Below are positions 55,499-64,000 of a stretch of DNA of 64,000 bases, in pieces; position 1 is the first letter of the stretch; the number at the start of each line of letters is the position of its first letter. The notes beneath the pieces were generated by a model, which did not search any database, had not been told where the DNA came from, and saw nothing but the letters and a program-made list of their open reading frames with translations. This DNA comes from Alphaproteobacteria bacterium (GTDB taxonomy: Bacteria > Pseudomonadota > Alphaproteobacteria > UBA8366 > Aestuariispiraceae), in the NCBI GenBank assembly GCA_030065235.1, contig JASJDC010000010.1, positions 62,001 through 126,000 on the forward strand. Direction: 5' to 3'. Position numbers and translations under genes: made by a program.

Positions 55499-56470
55499 AT
55501 GAGAAAATTCGTCATTCGCGCGGCGACGACCGCCGCTTTCGCAATTGCTACACTCACCGCGACGACCGCTTCGGCACAGGATCAATTTGTTCGAATAGGT
55601 GGCGGACTTGCCGGCACCTATCCGCTCTTCGCCGCGAAGCTCGCTGAGCTCATCAACGACAATATACCGGGATATCGTGCACAGGTTGTATCTGGCAACA
55701 CCGAAGCCACTCAGATCCAAATGGAACAAGGAGAGTTGGAGTTCAACATCTCCTACACCTACGTCACCAAGCAGATCTTCGATGGGAAAGCGAGCCTTGG
55801 CGTACCAACCCCCTCGATCCGGCACGTCATTACGCTTTATTCGTCGGTTCTTCAGCCGATTGTCCCCGCCGATAGCGACATCACCGATCTCAGCCAATTG
55901 GCGAATGATGCGAACCGCGTCTGGATGGGCGCGCCCAACGGTTTTTTCTATCAGTTAGCTGAGCCCACATTGGAAGCGGCCGGCGTTACGGTGGAAGAGA
56001 TCCGCAATGCGGGCGGTGTAATCGAAAGCTACGGCTATATCGACACGATCCAAGCGTTCCAGGACGGACGCCTTGATGCGACCTTCATGGCCGGTCCGGT
56101 GCCATACGGATTGATGATGCAGTTGCAGGACACCCCCGGTTTCAAAGTCATCGGAATGTCGGATGAAGCCATGGAGAAATTGGGCCAAGCGCTGCCCGGC
56201 ATTATTCCCGGAACGATCCCTGCCGGCAGCTATACCGGACAAGACAACGACATCCAGGTGCCCTACTTCGTGAACCAGTTGGTGACCACGGCCAACGTGC
56301 CCGACGATCTGGTTTATGCCGTGACGAAGCTGATGTACGAACAACCAGAAGCGTTCCATGGTCTGTTCGCTGGGTCCGAGGAAATCGACAGCGTAGACCC
56401 CTTGGCTCTTAACGGGATCCCTGTTCATCCAGCGGCGGAACGCTTCTACAAGGAAGTCGGCGAAATGTAA
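55499..56470 (+). CDS. TAXI-family TRAP solute-binding protein
   Basis: 323 residues with a Sec signal peptide (residues 1-26, ending TTASAQD). TAXI features: RIGGGLAGTYPLFAAKLAELI, the VVSGNTEATQIQMEQGELEF region and WMGAPNGFFYQLAEPTLEAAG. It binds a solute (often a dicarboxylate or glutamate-like compound) in the periplasm for the fused permease downstream. The ATG at 55499 follows GGAGG by five bases. Confidence 0.92.
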   Translation: MRKFVIRAATTAAFAIATLTATTASAQDQFVRIGGGLAGTYPLFAAKLAELINDNIPGYRAQVVSGNTEATQIQMEQGELEFNISYTYVTKQIFDGKASLGVPTPSIRHVITLYSSVLQPIVPADSDITDLSQLANDANRVWMGAPNGFFYQLAEPTLEAAGVTVEEIRNAGGVIESYGYIDTIQAFQDGRLDATFMAGPVPYGLMMQLQDTPGFKVIGMSDEAMEKLGQALPGIIPGTIPAGSYTGQDNDIQVPYFVNQLVTTANVPDDLVYAVTKLMYEQPEAFHGLFAGSEEIDSVDPLALNGIPVHPAAERFYKEVGEM

Positions 56471-56476
56471 GCCAAA

Positions 56477-56504
56477 GCCTCGGCTCAGGATGTTGGGCCG
56501 AGGC
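56477..56504 (+). terminator. Intercistronic hairpin after the binding-protein gene
   Basis: A perfect eight-base-pair stem (56477-56484 with 56497-56504) and 12-base loop, followed only by TGTTTT. It may end part of the transcripts or protect the 3' end of the binding-protein message, so that binding protein exceeds permease. Confidence 0.55.
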
Positions 56505-56541
56505 GCCCGCTGTTTTGGACATCCGTCAAGAATAGGCGAAA

Positions 56542-58818
56542 ATGCAGTCTGCACTGACGATTTTCTCAGATCGGCAAGCGTCGCTGGCAGCCAGGTTTCG
56601 TGCATATGCAATCATGTCCCTGGCCACTTTCTTTGTCCTGATGCACCTCTATGCAGGCGTCTATGGAGAGCCTGACTTCATTATCTACCGGTCGCTGCAT
56701 GTGACCATCGCTCTGGCGCTTATTTTCATCACGACAATGAAGTCAACAAAGCTGTCGGTGCTTGTCGGGCTGATCTTTGTCGGCGCGACCATCTTTGTTC
56801 AAGCGTATTATTTTGCCGTGATTGAGACATGGGGCGTCAGGCAAATCATCTTTGAACCACTCGATTACGTTGTCTCGATCCTGTTCATCGCACTGATTCT
56901 CGAAGCGGTGCGGCGCACGGTCGGCATCGTGCTAGTTTTTATCTGCGTTCTTTTCTTGCTGCATGCGCTGTTCACAGACCACTTTCCCGGCGTGTTCTAT
57001 GGGGCGCCCTCTCCTCTCCCCCGTCTTTTGTTCAGCGTCTATCTTTCTTCAACCGGTATTTTCGGCGTCGCCGTCGCCGTCATGTCGCAATTCGTGGTCT
57101 TGTTTATCCTCTTCGGCACATTGCTGAACGCGATTGGCGGCGGAGGCTTCTTTACCCGGATTTCCTTTGCTCTTTTTGGGCATCGTACGGGCGGCCCCGC
57201 CAAGGCGGCGGTCGTGTCTTCGGCCATGATGGGCTCTCTGTCCGGGTCAGCCATTGGCAACGTGTTGACCACCGGTGTTTTCACCATTCCGTTGATGATC
57301 AAGCTGGGCTACCGGCGTGCGTTCTCAGGCGGCGTCGAGGCCGCCGCATCCAACGGCGGGATTGTCATGCCGCCGGTGATGGGGGCGGTGGCCTTTATCA
57401 TGGCTGAGTTCCTTGAACGGCCCTATCTCGAGATCATCATGGCCGCAGCCATCCCGGCCTTTCTGTATTACCTCGTCATCTTCGTAACCGTGCATTACGA
57501 GGCCAAGCGCCTGGGGCTTCCAACCATTTCCCGCGAAAGCCTGCCCCGCGCTTCGGCGCTCATCCTCCAACAAGGCTATCTGGCCTTTCCCATCATCGTC
57601 ATCATCGGCGCGCTGATCGCAGGCTACTCAATCATCTTTGTGGCTGTGTTCGTGATCGCGGGGACGTTCCTGATTGGCGTCCTTCAAAGAAGCAGCAGGC
57701 TGACGCCCACGGGACTCTTTGATGTGATCGAAAAGACCGCAGGATCGACCATGGCCCTATCCGCAACGGCGGCGGCCGCAGGCATCATCCTAGGCAGCGC
57801 CTTTTCGGTCGGGCTCACCTTTCAATTGGGCCAGGCCGCAACCAGCGTCGCCGAAGGTCAACTTTGGCTGCTGCTCTTGCTGGGTGGCGGGCTTGCGATT
57901 GTCATGGGCATGGGCATGACCGCTTCGGCCATTTATCTGACGATGGCGGCCACTGTCATTCCCACCTTGGAACTTGCGGGTGTGCCCAAGACAGCGGCGC
58001 ATTTCTTCGCCTTCTACTACGGCATTCTGTCGAATATCACGCCACCCGTCGCGCTGACAGCCTTTGCAGCGGCGCCGCTGGCGCGCGCGACCCTCATGGC
58101 CACCGGCATACAAGCCTCTCGCTTGGGCGTAGGGTGCTTTCTGCTGCCAATCCTCTTCGTCTATTCTCCGGCCCTTCTCGGCGAAGGCACGACGGTCGAA
58201 ATCATAACAGCGACGTTGGTCGCTGGTTTGGGCCTGTCCGCCTTTGCTCTGGCGATGACGGGCTATTTTTTCCGCGCCATGCCGATGTGGCAACGCGCCC
58301 TGGCGTTGACGGCCTTCGCCCTGCTCATCGTGCCGGAACCGGTGAGCTCGGCCATCGGTATCGCGTGTTTTGGGGTCTTCACAATCGCGAACCGCCTGGG
58401 ACTTGATTTCGGCGCGGCGCCTGCCGCGCCCGTTCTTGCGGACGGTGTTGACTTGGCGAACAACGCCCCGAATGCGGACAAAGGACTGGCCGCCCGGGTA
58501 GCCCGCGCGCGCATGACAAAAGCAGGTGCCGCCGATGTCGTTCCTGACGCGCCGGATGCGAGCGATGACACAAAAACCGTCCTCGACTCGCTCTTGACGG
58601 ACGAAGACACGCAGATCGCATTCCGTCGCAACCGTCGTGCGACGTTTTTGGGCTGGGCGGCTTTGTCCGCCGCCGCGTTAACGATCGCCTGGATGGGCGA
58701 CGGCCTGGTCCATGCCCGCCGCCCATTCGAATGGTTGGCGATATTGGCCGTGGTGTCCGTCGTTTTGACAATCGCCTTGAGTCGGGTGGCTGGCGGCGCA
58801 CGCCCTGAAGCGACATGA
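56542..58818 (+). CDS. Fused TRAP transporter permease (4TM/12TM, TAXI type)
   Basis: 758 residues with many membrane segments. The small-subunit part comes first (for example ATFFVLMHLYAGVYGEP), then the large DctM-like part (LFILFGTLLNAIGGGGFFT, AMMGSLSGSAIGNVLTTGVF, AAASNGGIVMPPVMGAVAF, YYGILSNITPPVALTAFAAA). A cytosolic linker of about 100 residues and one or two extra segments lie at the C-terminus. Sodium-driven uptake is the family norm. The downstream gene overlaps by ATGA. Confidence 0.93.
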   Translation: MQSALTIFSDRQASLAARFRAYAIMSLATFFVLMHLYAGVYGEPDFIIYRSLHVTIALALIFITTMKSTKLSVLVGLIFVGATIFVQAYYFAVIETWGVRQIIFEPLDYVVSILFIALILEAVRRTVGIVLVFICVLFLLHALFTDHFPGVFYGAPSPLPRLLFSVYLSSTGIFGVAVAVMSQFVVLFILFGTLLNAIGGGGFFTRISFALFGHRTGGPAKAAVVSSAMMGSLSGSAIGNVLTTGVFTIPLMIKLGYRRAFSGGVEAAASNGGIVMPPVMGAVAFIMAEFLERPYLEIIMAAAIPAFLYYLVIFVTVHYEAKRLGLPTISRESLPRASALILQQGYLAFPIIVIIGALIAGYSIIFVAVFVIAGTFLIGVLQRSSRLTPTGLFDVIEKTAGSTMALSATAAAAGIILGSAFSVGLTFQLGQAATSVAEGQLWLLLLLGGGLAIVMGMGMTASAIYLTMAATVIPTLELAGVPKTAAHFFAFYYGILSNITPPVALTAFAAAPLARATLMATGIQASRLGVGCFLLPILFVYSPALLGEGTTVEIITATLVAGLGLSAFALAMTGYFFRAMPMWQRALALTAFALLIVPEPVSSAIGIACFGVFTIANRLGLDFGAAPAAPVLADGVDLANNAPNADKGLAARVARARMTKAGAADVVPDAPDASDDTKTVLDSLLTDEDTQIAFRRNRRATFLGWAALSAAALTIAWMGDGLVHARRPFEWLAILAVVSVVLTIALSRVAGGARPEAT

Positions 58819-59864
58819 AACGGCAGATTGTCACGCTCGCAAATTATCCCAAATCAGCACCTCAGCCGTCTGACTTCACCGTGTCCGAGGCGCCGCTGCC
58901 GGGTCCGGCGGATGGCGAGGTGCAGGTCGAAGTGCTTGCCTTGTCGCTCGATCCCTACATGGCCTCCGCCATCAAGGGTCGTCATATGTCCGGAGCGATA
59001 GCGGTCGGCGATGTCATGCCCGGCGAGGCCATCGCCCGGGTGACGGCGACGCGCCGCCCTGACATGTCTGAGGGCGCAATTGTCAGCTGCCGTCCCGGCT
59101 GGGTAAGTCACGCGAACTTACCTTTGGCTCGCGCCGCCGATGGTATGGCGGCGGCGCTCGATCCCGGCGTGCGCCCGCTTGTCCTTGATCACGGCGTCCC
59201 GGTCACGAGCTATCTGGGCGTATTGGGAATGCCCGGCCTGACCGCTTGGAGCGCGTTGGAGACCGTGTTGCGCCCCCGCACGGACGAGACGATCGCCATA
59301 TCCGCAGCGACAGGGGCTGTGGGCGGCACGGCCGTGCAACTGGCGCGCCGGGCGGATGCGCGCGTGATCGCCGTGACCTCGGGGGCCGAAAAATGCGCCG
59401 CAGCGCGAGACATCTTTGGCGCGCACGCCGTGGTGGACCGCAACCACCCGGAGTGGCGCGCGATGCTGGAGGCCGCCAGTCCAAACGGGATCGACGCTTT
59501 CTTTGACGTGGCCGGCGGCCCGCTGCTCGACGCGGTGCTGGACCGGATCACGCGAAACGGACGCGTGGCGCTGTGCGGAATGATGCAGCAGTACAAGAGC
59601 GAAGCGCCTTTGCCAGGCCCCAATCTGGCGCGGGTCCTCACCCAACGCGCCCGGATCCAAGGCCATGTCGTTTATGACCATTGGGGCCGGATGGCGGAAT
59701 GGCGCGCCTTGGTAGGCCCGTTGGTCGCCTCCGGGGCGCTGCGTTTCGTCGAGTCAGTGCATCACGGCCTTGACCAGGCGCCGGAGGCTTTCTGTGCGCT
59801 GATGGCCGGGAGGAATTTTGGCAAAACCGTTATCTTGCCGCAGCACAATCAGGACAGCGCATGA
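58815..59864 (+). CDS. MDR-family NADP-dependent oxidoreductase (PTGR/CurA-like)
   Basis: 349 residues. Medium-chain reductase with N-terminal ALSLDPYMASAIKG, LGMPGLTAWSALETVL and the Rossmann ISAATGAVGGTAVQLARR, lacking zinc ligands as in the leukotriene B4 dehydrogenase/curcumin reductase branch. It reduces activated double bonds. Coupled to the permease and to the MmgE/PrpD gene through ATGA overlaps, suggesting it acts on the imported substrate. Confidence 0.88.
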   Translation: MKRQIVTLANYPKSAPQPSDFTVSEAPLPGPADGEVQVEVLALSLDPYMASAIKGRHMSGAIAVGDVMPGEAIARVTATRRPDMSEGAIVSCRPGWVSHANLPLARAADGMAAALDPGVRPLVLDHGVPVTSYLGVLGMPGLTAWSALETVLRPRTDETIAISAATGAVGGTAVQLARRADARVIAVTSGAEKCAAARDIFGAHAVVDRNHPEWRAMLEAASPNGIDAFFDVAGGPLLDAVLDRITRNGRVALCGMMQQYKSEAPLPGPNLARVLTQRARIQGHVVYDHWGRMAEWRALVGPLVASGALRFVESVHHGLDQAPEAFCALMAGRNFGKTVILPQHNQDSA

Positions 59865-61174
59865 CCCTCGCCAGACGCATTGCGCGCGCCGCGCACCGTG
59901 TTTTTGATACGCCGTTGTCCGCCGATCGCATGCAGCGCTATCGAGTCTGCTTGGAAGACTACCTGACATGCGCCGTCGCAGGGCTCGAGCGACCAGAGAT
60001 CGAAATGGCCCGCGCGCTCGCGCACCAGGGAGCAGTCCGCTGGCCGGGCGACACGGTTGGATACGAGCCTGCCTCCGCCGCGCTTGTTGGCGGAACGGCT
60101 GGCGCACTTCTCCAACTGCATGATGTCTACACGCCGGGCGGCATACACCCGTCATCGCCCATTATCCCTGCAGCGGCGGCCGCCTGGGAAGCCGCCAACC
60201 GCCCCACCGACCGGTTGATACCGGCTATTGCAGCCGGGTACGAAGTTGCTTGCCGCCTTAGCGCCCAAACCTATCCCGCTCAGCAACTGGCGGGTACGAC
60301 CCCCACCGCAACATGGGGCGCCCTTGGCGCGGCGACAGCCGCGGCGCTGGTCGACGGCCTGGATGAAGATAGGACTATGGCCGCTTTGGCGAACGCGACG
60401 ATGCTGTGCCCCTTGGTCGCATTCAAGAGCTTGCGAGACCACGCAAATAGCGCCGCTTTGCACAGTGGGTTGGCGGCCCGCGCCGGTGTTGAAGCCGCGC
60501 AGCTTGCACAGGGCGGATGGACCGCGGGCGATAGGGTTCTGAGTTCCGACGACACGTTGCCCGGTTGGTTGAAAATGCTGGACATGAACGAAGCCGCCGT
60601 CTCGCCGGAGACCTGGGACGGCGGCGCCGTCGAGGACGTTGTTTGGAAGTTTTTTCCGGCTTGTTTTGCAAGTCATGTCGCCATCGAAGCTGCGCTTGCG
60701 GTTGCGAACCGCGTGAACCCATCGGACGTCTCCAGCGTCATGCTGGACGTCCCGACCCCGGCGTTGGTGTTGACGGGCGTTGGCCCGGCATCAGATGCAG
60801 ATCTCTATGACCAGTTGATGAGCCTGCGATGGGCCGTGGCGCGCACGCTCGTCGATGGCGCATTCGGAGTAGGCTCATTGGAACGTCTCGCCGACCCGGA
60901 CTTGGACGCATTGATCGGCAAGATCACAGTGCGTGCGGAGCGAGGCTTCGATGAATTGCTTCCCGATACTGTCAGCGCACGGATCGTCGTGCGCAGCATT
61001 GACGGTGAAACCGCCGATCACCTTCGACAACGCCCGAAGCTCGGGAAAGGTCTGGGGAAGGTCGGCTGGAGTCAGGCGATCGACGAAAAGCGATTTGGTG
61101 AGAAATGGTCACAGCTCATTGCATTGGCTCCGGCTCGGGCGTCATCGCTAACGGATTGGCTTGGCGCTCTCTAA
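59861..61174 (+). CDS. MmgE/PrpD-family protein
   Basis: 437 residues. All-helical MmgE/PrpD fold: RYRVCLEDYLTCAVAG, LLQLHDVYTPGGIHPSSPIIPAA (the conserved D...G..HP site), AIAAGYEVACRL and WKFFPACFASHVAIEAAL. Members include 2-methylcitrate dehydratase, cis-aconitate decarboxylase and iminodisuccinate epimerase. Which applies is not clear. It ends the TRAP operon, with a strong terminator after it. Confidence 0.88.
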   Translation: MTLARRIARAAHRVFDTPLSADRMQRYRVCLEDYLTCAVAGLERPEIEMARALAHQGAVRWPGDTVGYEPASAALVGGTAGALLQLHDVYTPGGIHPSSPIIPAAAAAWEAANRPTDRLIPAIAAGYEVACRLSAQTYPAQQLAGTTPTATWGALGAATAAALVDGLDEDRTMAALANATMLCPLVAFKSLRDHANSAALHSGLAARAGVEAAQLAQGGWTAGDRVLSSDDTLPGWLKMLDMNEAAVSPETWDGGAVEDVVWKFFPACFASHVAIEAALAVANRVNPSDVSSVMLDVPTPALVLTGVGPASDADLYDQLMSLRWAVARTLVDGAFGVGSLERLADPDLDALIGKITVRAERGFDELLPDTVSARIVVRSIDGETADHLRQRPKLGKGLGKVGWSQAIDEKRFGEKWSQLIALAPARASSLTDWLGAL

Positions 61175-61243
61175 CCAATAAGGGACGCACTTTCTTTGCA
61201 GGAGCGCTGTCGAGCGATCGACTAGGGCGCAAGCTTGCACACT

Positions 61244-61277
61244 GCTGACCTTGAATTCGCTAAGGTCAGCATTTTTG
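61244..61277 (+). terminator. Rho-independent terminator of the TRAP operon
   Basis: A perfect nine-base-pair stem (61244-61252 with 61262-61270), nine-base loop and ATTTTT. It marks the right end of the catabolic block. Confidence 0.9.
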
Positions 61278-61367
61278 CATGCAATCGATTGGCCGTTGCC
61301 TGCCCACGCCAGCTGCTCTACCCCAAAGACGCAATGTAAATGGCATGGCCCCTATGAGTGGTCCTGT

Positions 61368-61523
61368 TTAATGGTTCTTCGATCGAGGAAGCGTTACGTC
61401 ATCGCGGGCGGCTGATTTGCGCGGTATACACGGCCTCGTCTGACGTTTGGCGCCTTCAAAGACTTGGCGATGGAACTCTCGCTGCTGACGTGAAGTTCTC
61501 ATCGCTGTAGTTGAATATCCCAT
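61368..61523 (-). CDS. Small basic protein with a strong ribosome-binding site
   Basis: A 51-residue frame starting MGYSTTAMRT and ending LPRSKNH. It is rich in Arg, Lys and Gln (SRQQREFHRQVFEGAKRQ). AAGGAGG lies five bases before the ATG, one of the best ribosome-binding sites in the window. No family is recognised; it may be a leftover of a mobile element at the right border. The rest of 61175-61825 holds the terminator and nothing else I can name. Confidence 0.35.
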   Translation of the reverse strand: MGYSTTAMRTSRQQREFHRQVFEGAKRQTRPCIPRKSAARDDVTLPRSKNH

Positions 61524-61825
61524 GTCAGCCTCCTTGCCTCAAAGTTAGGGGGCAAAGCGTCTACAAATCTAGGGGCTATTCAGTTCGACATGCGCAAATA
61601 GGAAATCCGACATCCTGAACGCGTCGGGCTGCGTTTTGTGTGACGCGGCGGGACGTCTGAGACACGGACCGACCCTCTTAGCCGTCTCGTTTGTCCAACG
61701 CCATCCGCACGGCCTGTCCGCGCCGTCAGCCCCAATGGCCTGTGCGCCGGGACACATCTCGTCGCGCAAACTCCTCTTCATTGTGTCGTCATCTTTCACG
61801 GTGTCAGAACGGAGGGGACCAGGCC

Positions 61826-63988
61826 ATGACGGCGGAGACTTTGGGGCGACCCGCCCAAACAGCGCTTCAATGCCTCGCGGCGATCGCCCGGCACTATGCG
61901 CTCGATGTGCGCGTGCCGCGTCTGATCCACGACTATGCAACCGGCGAGGAAACGCTCTCGACCGCGCGGCTTCTGCGGATCGCCAAAGATTGCGGCCTCA
62001 AGGCCAAGGCGGCGCGGCTCACTTGGGACGATCTCGGCCGGCTGGGCGAGGCTTTTCCGGTCATGGCCGGGCTGCGGGGCGGGAACGCCGTGGTGCTCCT
62101 GGGCTATCGCGAGACCGAGGACGGCGGCCGTGTCGCGGTGACCGACCCGCTCTCGGAGAACCCGCAGCCGCGCCAGGTGTCGCGCGACGAATTGGCGGAG
62201 ATCTGGGACGGAGACGCCATTCTCCTGAAACGCCGGCACACGGCCGCCGACCCGGACCAGCCTTTCCGGCTGCGTTGGTTCCTGCCGGAGATTCTACGCC
62301 AATCCGGGATCTTTTTCGAGATTGCGCTGGCCGCGGTGGTTTTGCACGTCATCGCGCTGGTCACGCCAATCTTCTTCCAGATCGTCATTGACAAGGTGCT
62401 GGTGCATGAGGGCGTCGCCACCTTGCAAATCCTCGCCATCGGCGTCTGCGTCGCCCTTCTATTCGACGCGGCGCTAACCTATGCGCGCAAATACCTGCTT
62501 CTGGTCGCGACCAGCAAGATCGACATAAGGGTCTCACGCCGGGTCTTCGAACGCCTGCTGAGCCTGCCCTTGAGTTTTTTCGAGCGCAGTTCCGTCGGCG
62601 TTCTCACCAAGCATATGCAACAGACCGACAAGATCCGCGAGTTTCTGACCGGCGGTCTTTTTGCAACCTGCCTGGATGCAACCGCGCTTTTCGTCTTCCT
62701 CCCCGTCCTGTTCTTCTACAGCGCTCCCTTGACCCTGGTCGTTCTGGGTTTCGCGGCGTTGATCGCCCTGGTGATCCTGGTCCTGATCGGACCGTTCAAG
62801 CGCCGGCTTCATGCGCTTTACGAGGCCGAAGGCGAACGCCAGAGCCTGCTGGTCGAGAGCATTCACGGCATGCACACGGTCAAGGCGCTCGCCCTGGAGC
62901 CGCAACAAAACCATGACTGGGAGACGAAATCGGCGAGGGCCGTCGGTCAGAACTATCGCGTCGGGATCATCGCGGCGGCGGCGACCGCCTCCACCGGGTT
63001 GCTTGAAAAACTGATGACGGTCGGCGTCGTCTGTGTCGGGGCCTTGCTGGTCTTCGACGATATGATGACCGTCGGCGCATTGGTGGCTTTTCAGATGATC
63101 GCCGGCCGGGTCAGCGGTCCGCTGGTGCAGATGGTGTCGCTGATCCACGAATATCAGGAAACCGCGCTGTCTGTGCGGATGCTGGGCGAGATCATGAACC
63201 AGCGCCCTGAGGCGGGGGGGCGGCGCGGCGGTCTGCGCCCGCCGATCGAGGGCCGAATCGAATTCGATAAGGTGTGTTTCAGCTACCCGAACGCGCCGCG
63301 TCCGGCGCTGCACGATCTATCGCTCTCGATCGAGAAAAACACCGTTGTGGGCGTCGTCGGTCGTAGCGGCTCCGGCAAGACCACCCTGACCCGGATCATC
63401 CAGGGGTTCTATGCGCCACAGTCTGGGGTCGTGCGTATCGACGGCTATGATTCGCGCGAAATCGACTTGCCTTACCTGCGCGGCGGCATCGGCGTCGTCC
63501 TACAGGAGAGCTTCCTGTTCCGGGGCACGGTGCGCGAGAACATCGCAGTCACCAAGCCGAATGCAACCTTCGAGGAGATTGTCGCCGCCGCCAAACTAGC
63601 CGGCGCCGACGAATTCATCCAGTACCTGCCGCAAAGTTATGACAGCATTCTGGAGGAAGGCGCAGCGAATCTCTCAGGCGGTCAGCGCCAGCGCCTGGCG
63701 ATCGCCCGGGCCCTGCTGACCCGGCCGCGCATCCTGATCTTCGACGAGGCGACCAGCGCGCTCGACCCCGAGAGCGAGGCGATCGTGCAAGAAAACCTGA
63801 GCCGGATCGCCGAAGGACGGACCGTGATCGTTGTATCGCACCGGCTTTCAAGCCTGCGCGACGCGGACAAGATCGTCGTACTCGACCAGGGCGCGATCGT
63901 CGGCGAGGACCGGCACGAGGCCCTCCTGGAAGATTGCGCAATCTACCGTGGGCTGTGGGCGCGCCAAACCAAATCGCTGGAGGGCTGA
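61826..63988 (+). CDS. Type I secretion ABC transporter (HlyB-like)
   Basis: 720 residues. An N-terminal C39-like domain without the protease Gln/Asp-Cys motif (ALQCLAAIARHYALDV), six membrane segments (about residues 150-430), and an ATPase with Walker A VGRSGSGKTTLTR, Q-loop VVLQESFLFRG, signature LSGGQRQRLAIARALL, Walker B ILIFDEATSALD and H-loop VVSHRLSSL. It exports an unfolded, C-terminally tagged protein with a membrane-fusion protein. GGAGGGG precedes the ATG at 61826; the longer frame to 61691 is not needed. Confidence 0.92.
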   Translation: MTAETLGRPAQTALQCLAAIARHYALDVRVPRLIHDYATGEETLSTARLLRIAKDCGLKAKAARLTWDDLGRLGEAFPVMAGLRGGNAVVLLGYRETEDGGRVAVTDPLSENPQPRQVSRDELAEIWDGDAILLKRRHTAADPDQPFRLRWFLPEILRQSGIFFEIALAAVVLHVIALVTPIFFQIVIDKVLVHEGVATLQILAIGVCVALLFDAALTYARKYLLLVATSKIDIRVSRRVFERLLSLPLSFFERSSVGVLTKHMQQTDKIREFLTGGLFATCLDATALFVFLPVLFFYSAPLTLVVLGFAALIALVILVLIGPFKRRLHALYEAEGERQSLLVESIHGMHTVKALALEPQQNHDWETKSARAVGQNYRVGIIAAAATASTGLLEKLMTVGVVCVGALLVFDDMMTVGALVAFQMIAGRVSGPLVQMVSLIHEYQETALSVRMLGEIMNQRPEAGGRRGGLRPPIEGRIEFDKVCFSYPNAPRPALHDLSLSIEKNTVVGVVGRSGSGKTTLTRIIQGFYAPQSGVVRIDGYDSREIDLPYLRGGIGVVLQESFLFRGTVRENIAVTKPNATFEEIVAAAKLAGADEFIQYLPQSYDSILEEGAANLSGGQRQRLAIARALLTRPRILIFDEATSALDPESEAIVQENLSRIAEGRTVIVVSHRLSSLRDADKIVVLDQGAIVGEDRHEALLEDCAIYRGLWARQTKSLEG

Positions 63989-63991
63989 GCC

Positions 63992-64000
63992 ATGAGCAAA
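63992..64000 (+). CDS. Start of a following gene, probably the membrane-fusion protein
   Basis: An ATG with GGAGGG upstream, three bases after the ABC transporter stop; only Met-Ser-Lys is visible. The HlyD-type identity is inferred from the usual order of type I secretion genes. Confidence 0.4.

Noticed and set aside
38343-61174. Reading the island as a steroid degradation cluster because of the DUF35/thiolase pair
   Set aside because: No ring-cleaving oxygenase, ketosteroid dehydrogenase or Mce-type importer is present.

Overview
The window looks like a chromosome segment of an alphaproteobacterium, most plausibly from the Rhodospirillales or a neighbouring order. Three things point there: high G+C (72% in one 60-base core line I counted), the block ffh-rpsP-rimM-trmD-rplS-leuC-leuD-leuB with asd nearby and dapF-mtaB-ftsY running divergently from ffh, and a mesaconyl-CoA hydratase of the ethylmalonyl-CoA pathway. 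No species can be named from this alone.

Layout. 1-15.3 kb is core: the 5' part of a nicotinamidase gene, leuB, an FkbM-type methyltransferase, the leuC/leuD block, ribosomal protein and SRP genes, then dapF-mtaB-ftsY. This block is broken by a low-G+C two-gene cassette (2.6-3.9 kb; DUF488 plus an unrecognised partner), a decayed copy of the 3' end of leuD (3.99-4.31 kb) and a divergent DRE-TIM lyase-like gene. 15.3-25.1 kb holds a PilZ-tailed chemoreceptor, a 54-residue secreted protein gene missed by length cut-offs, asd, a TPR/glycosyltransferase-like protein, pdxY, a CitE-like lyase and mesaconyl-CoA hydratase. 25.3-28.7 kb is a small sugar-acid operon (cupin phosphoglucose isomerase, KDPG aldolase, shikimate-dehydrogenase-like protein, 2-hydroxyacid dehydrogenase) that ends in the frameshifted tail of an RpiR-type regulator. 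29.1-35.1 kb is a TPP-riboswitch operon for thiamine precursor salvage (thiM-thiD, a TRAP-type binding protein, thiZXY, tenA). Its tenA has a nonsense codon. obgE, rpmA and rplU follow on the minus strand.

37.6-61.3 kb is the accessory part. tRNA-Ser(CGA) is followed by two degenerate copies of its 3' end and then by about 23 kb of tightly coupled catabolic genes, closed by a strong terminator. Module A (38.3-43.6 kb) has DUF35 and thiolase-like proteins, MaoC, acyl-CoA dehydrogenase, class III CoA-transferase and CitE-like lyase. A promoter with a perfect 16-bp palindrome over its -10 lies in front of it. Then come an ene-reductase, a tandem alpha/beta-hydrolase, an IclR regulator with a nitronate monooxygenase, and module B (48.4-54.0 kb): acyl-CoA dehydrogenase, tandem RidA, two hotdog proteins, acyl-CoA ligase and enoyl-CoA hydratase. 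A GntR/UTRA regulator and a TAXI-type TRAP transporter with an MDR reductase and an MmgE/PrpD protein complete it. Together they read as import, CoA activation, oxidation and lyase cleavage of an unidentified (possibly branched, dicarboxylic or nitrogen-bearing) carboxylic acid. This island is the best candidate for an undescribed system here. The window ends in a type I secretion ABC transporter.
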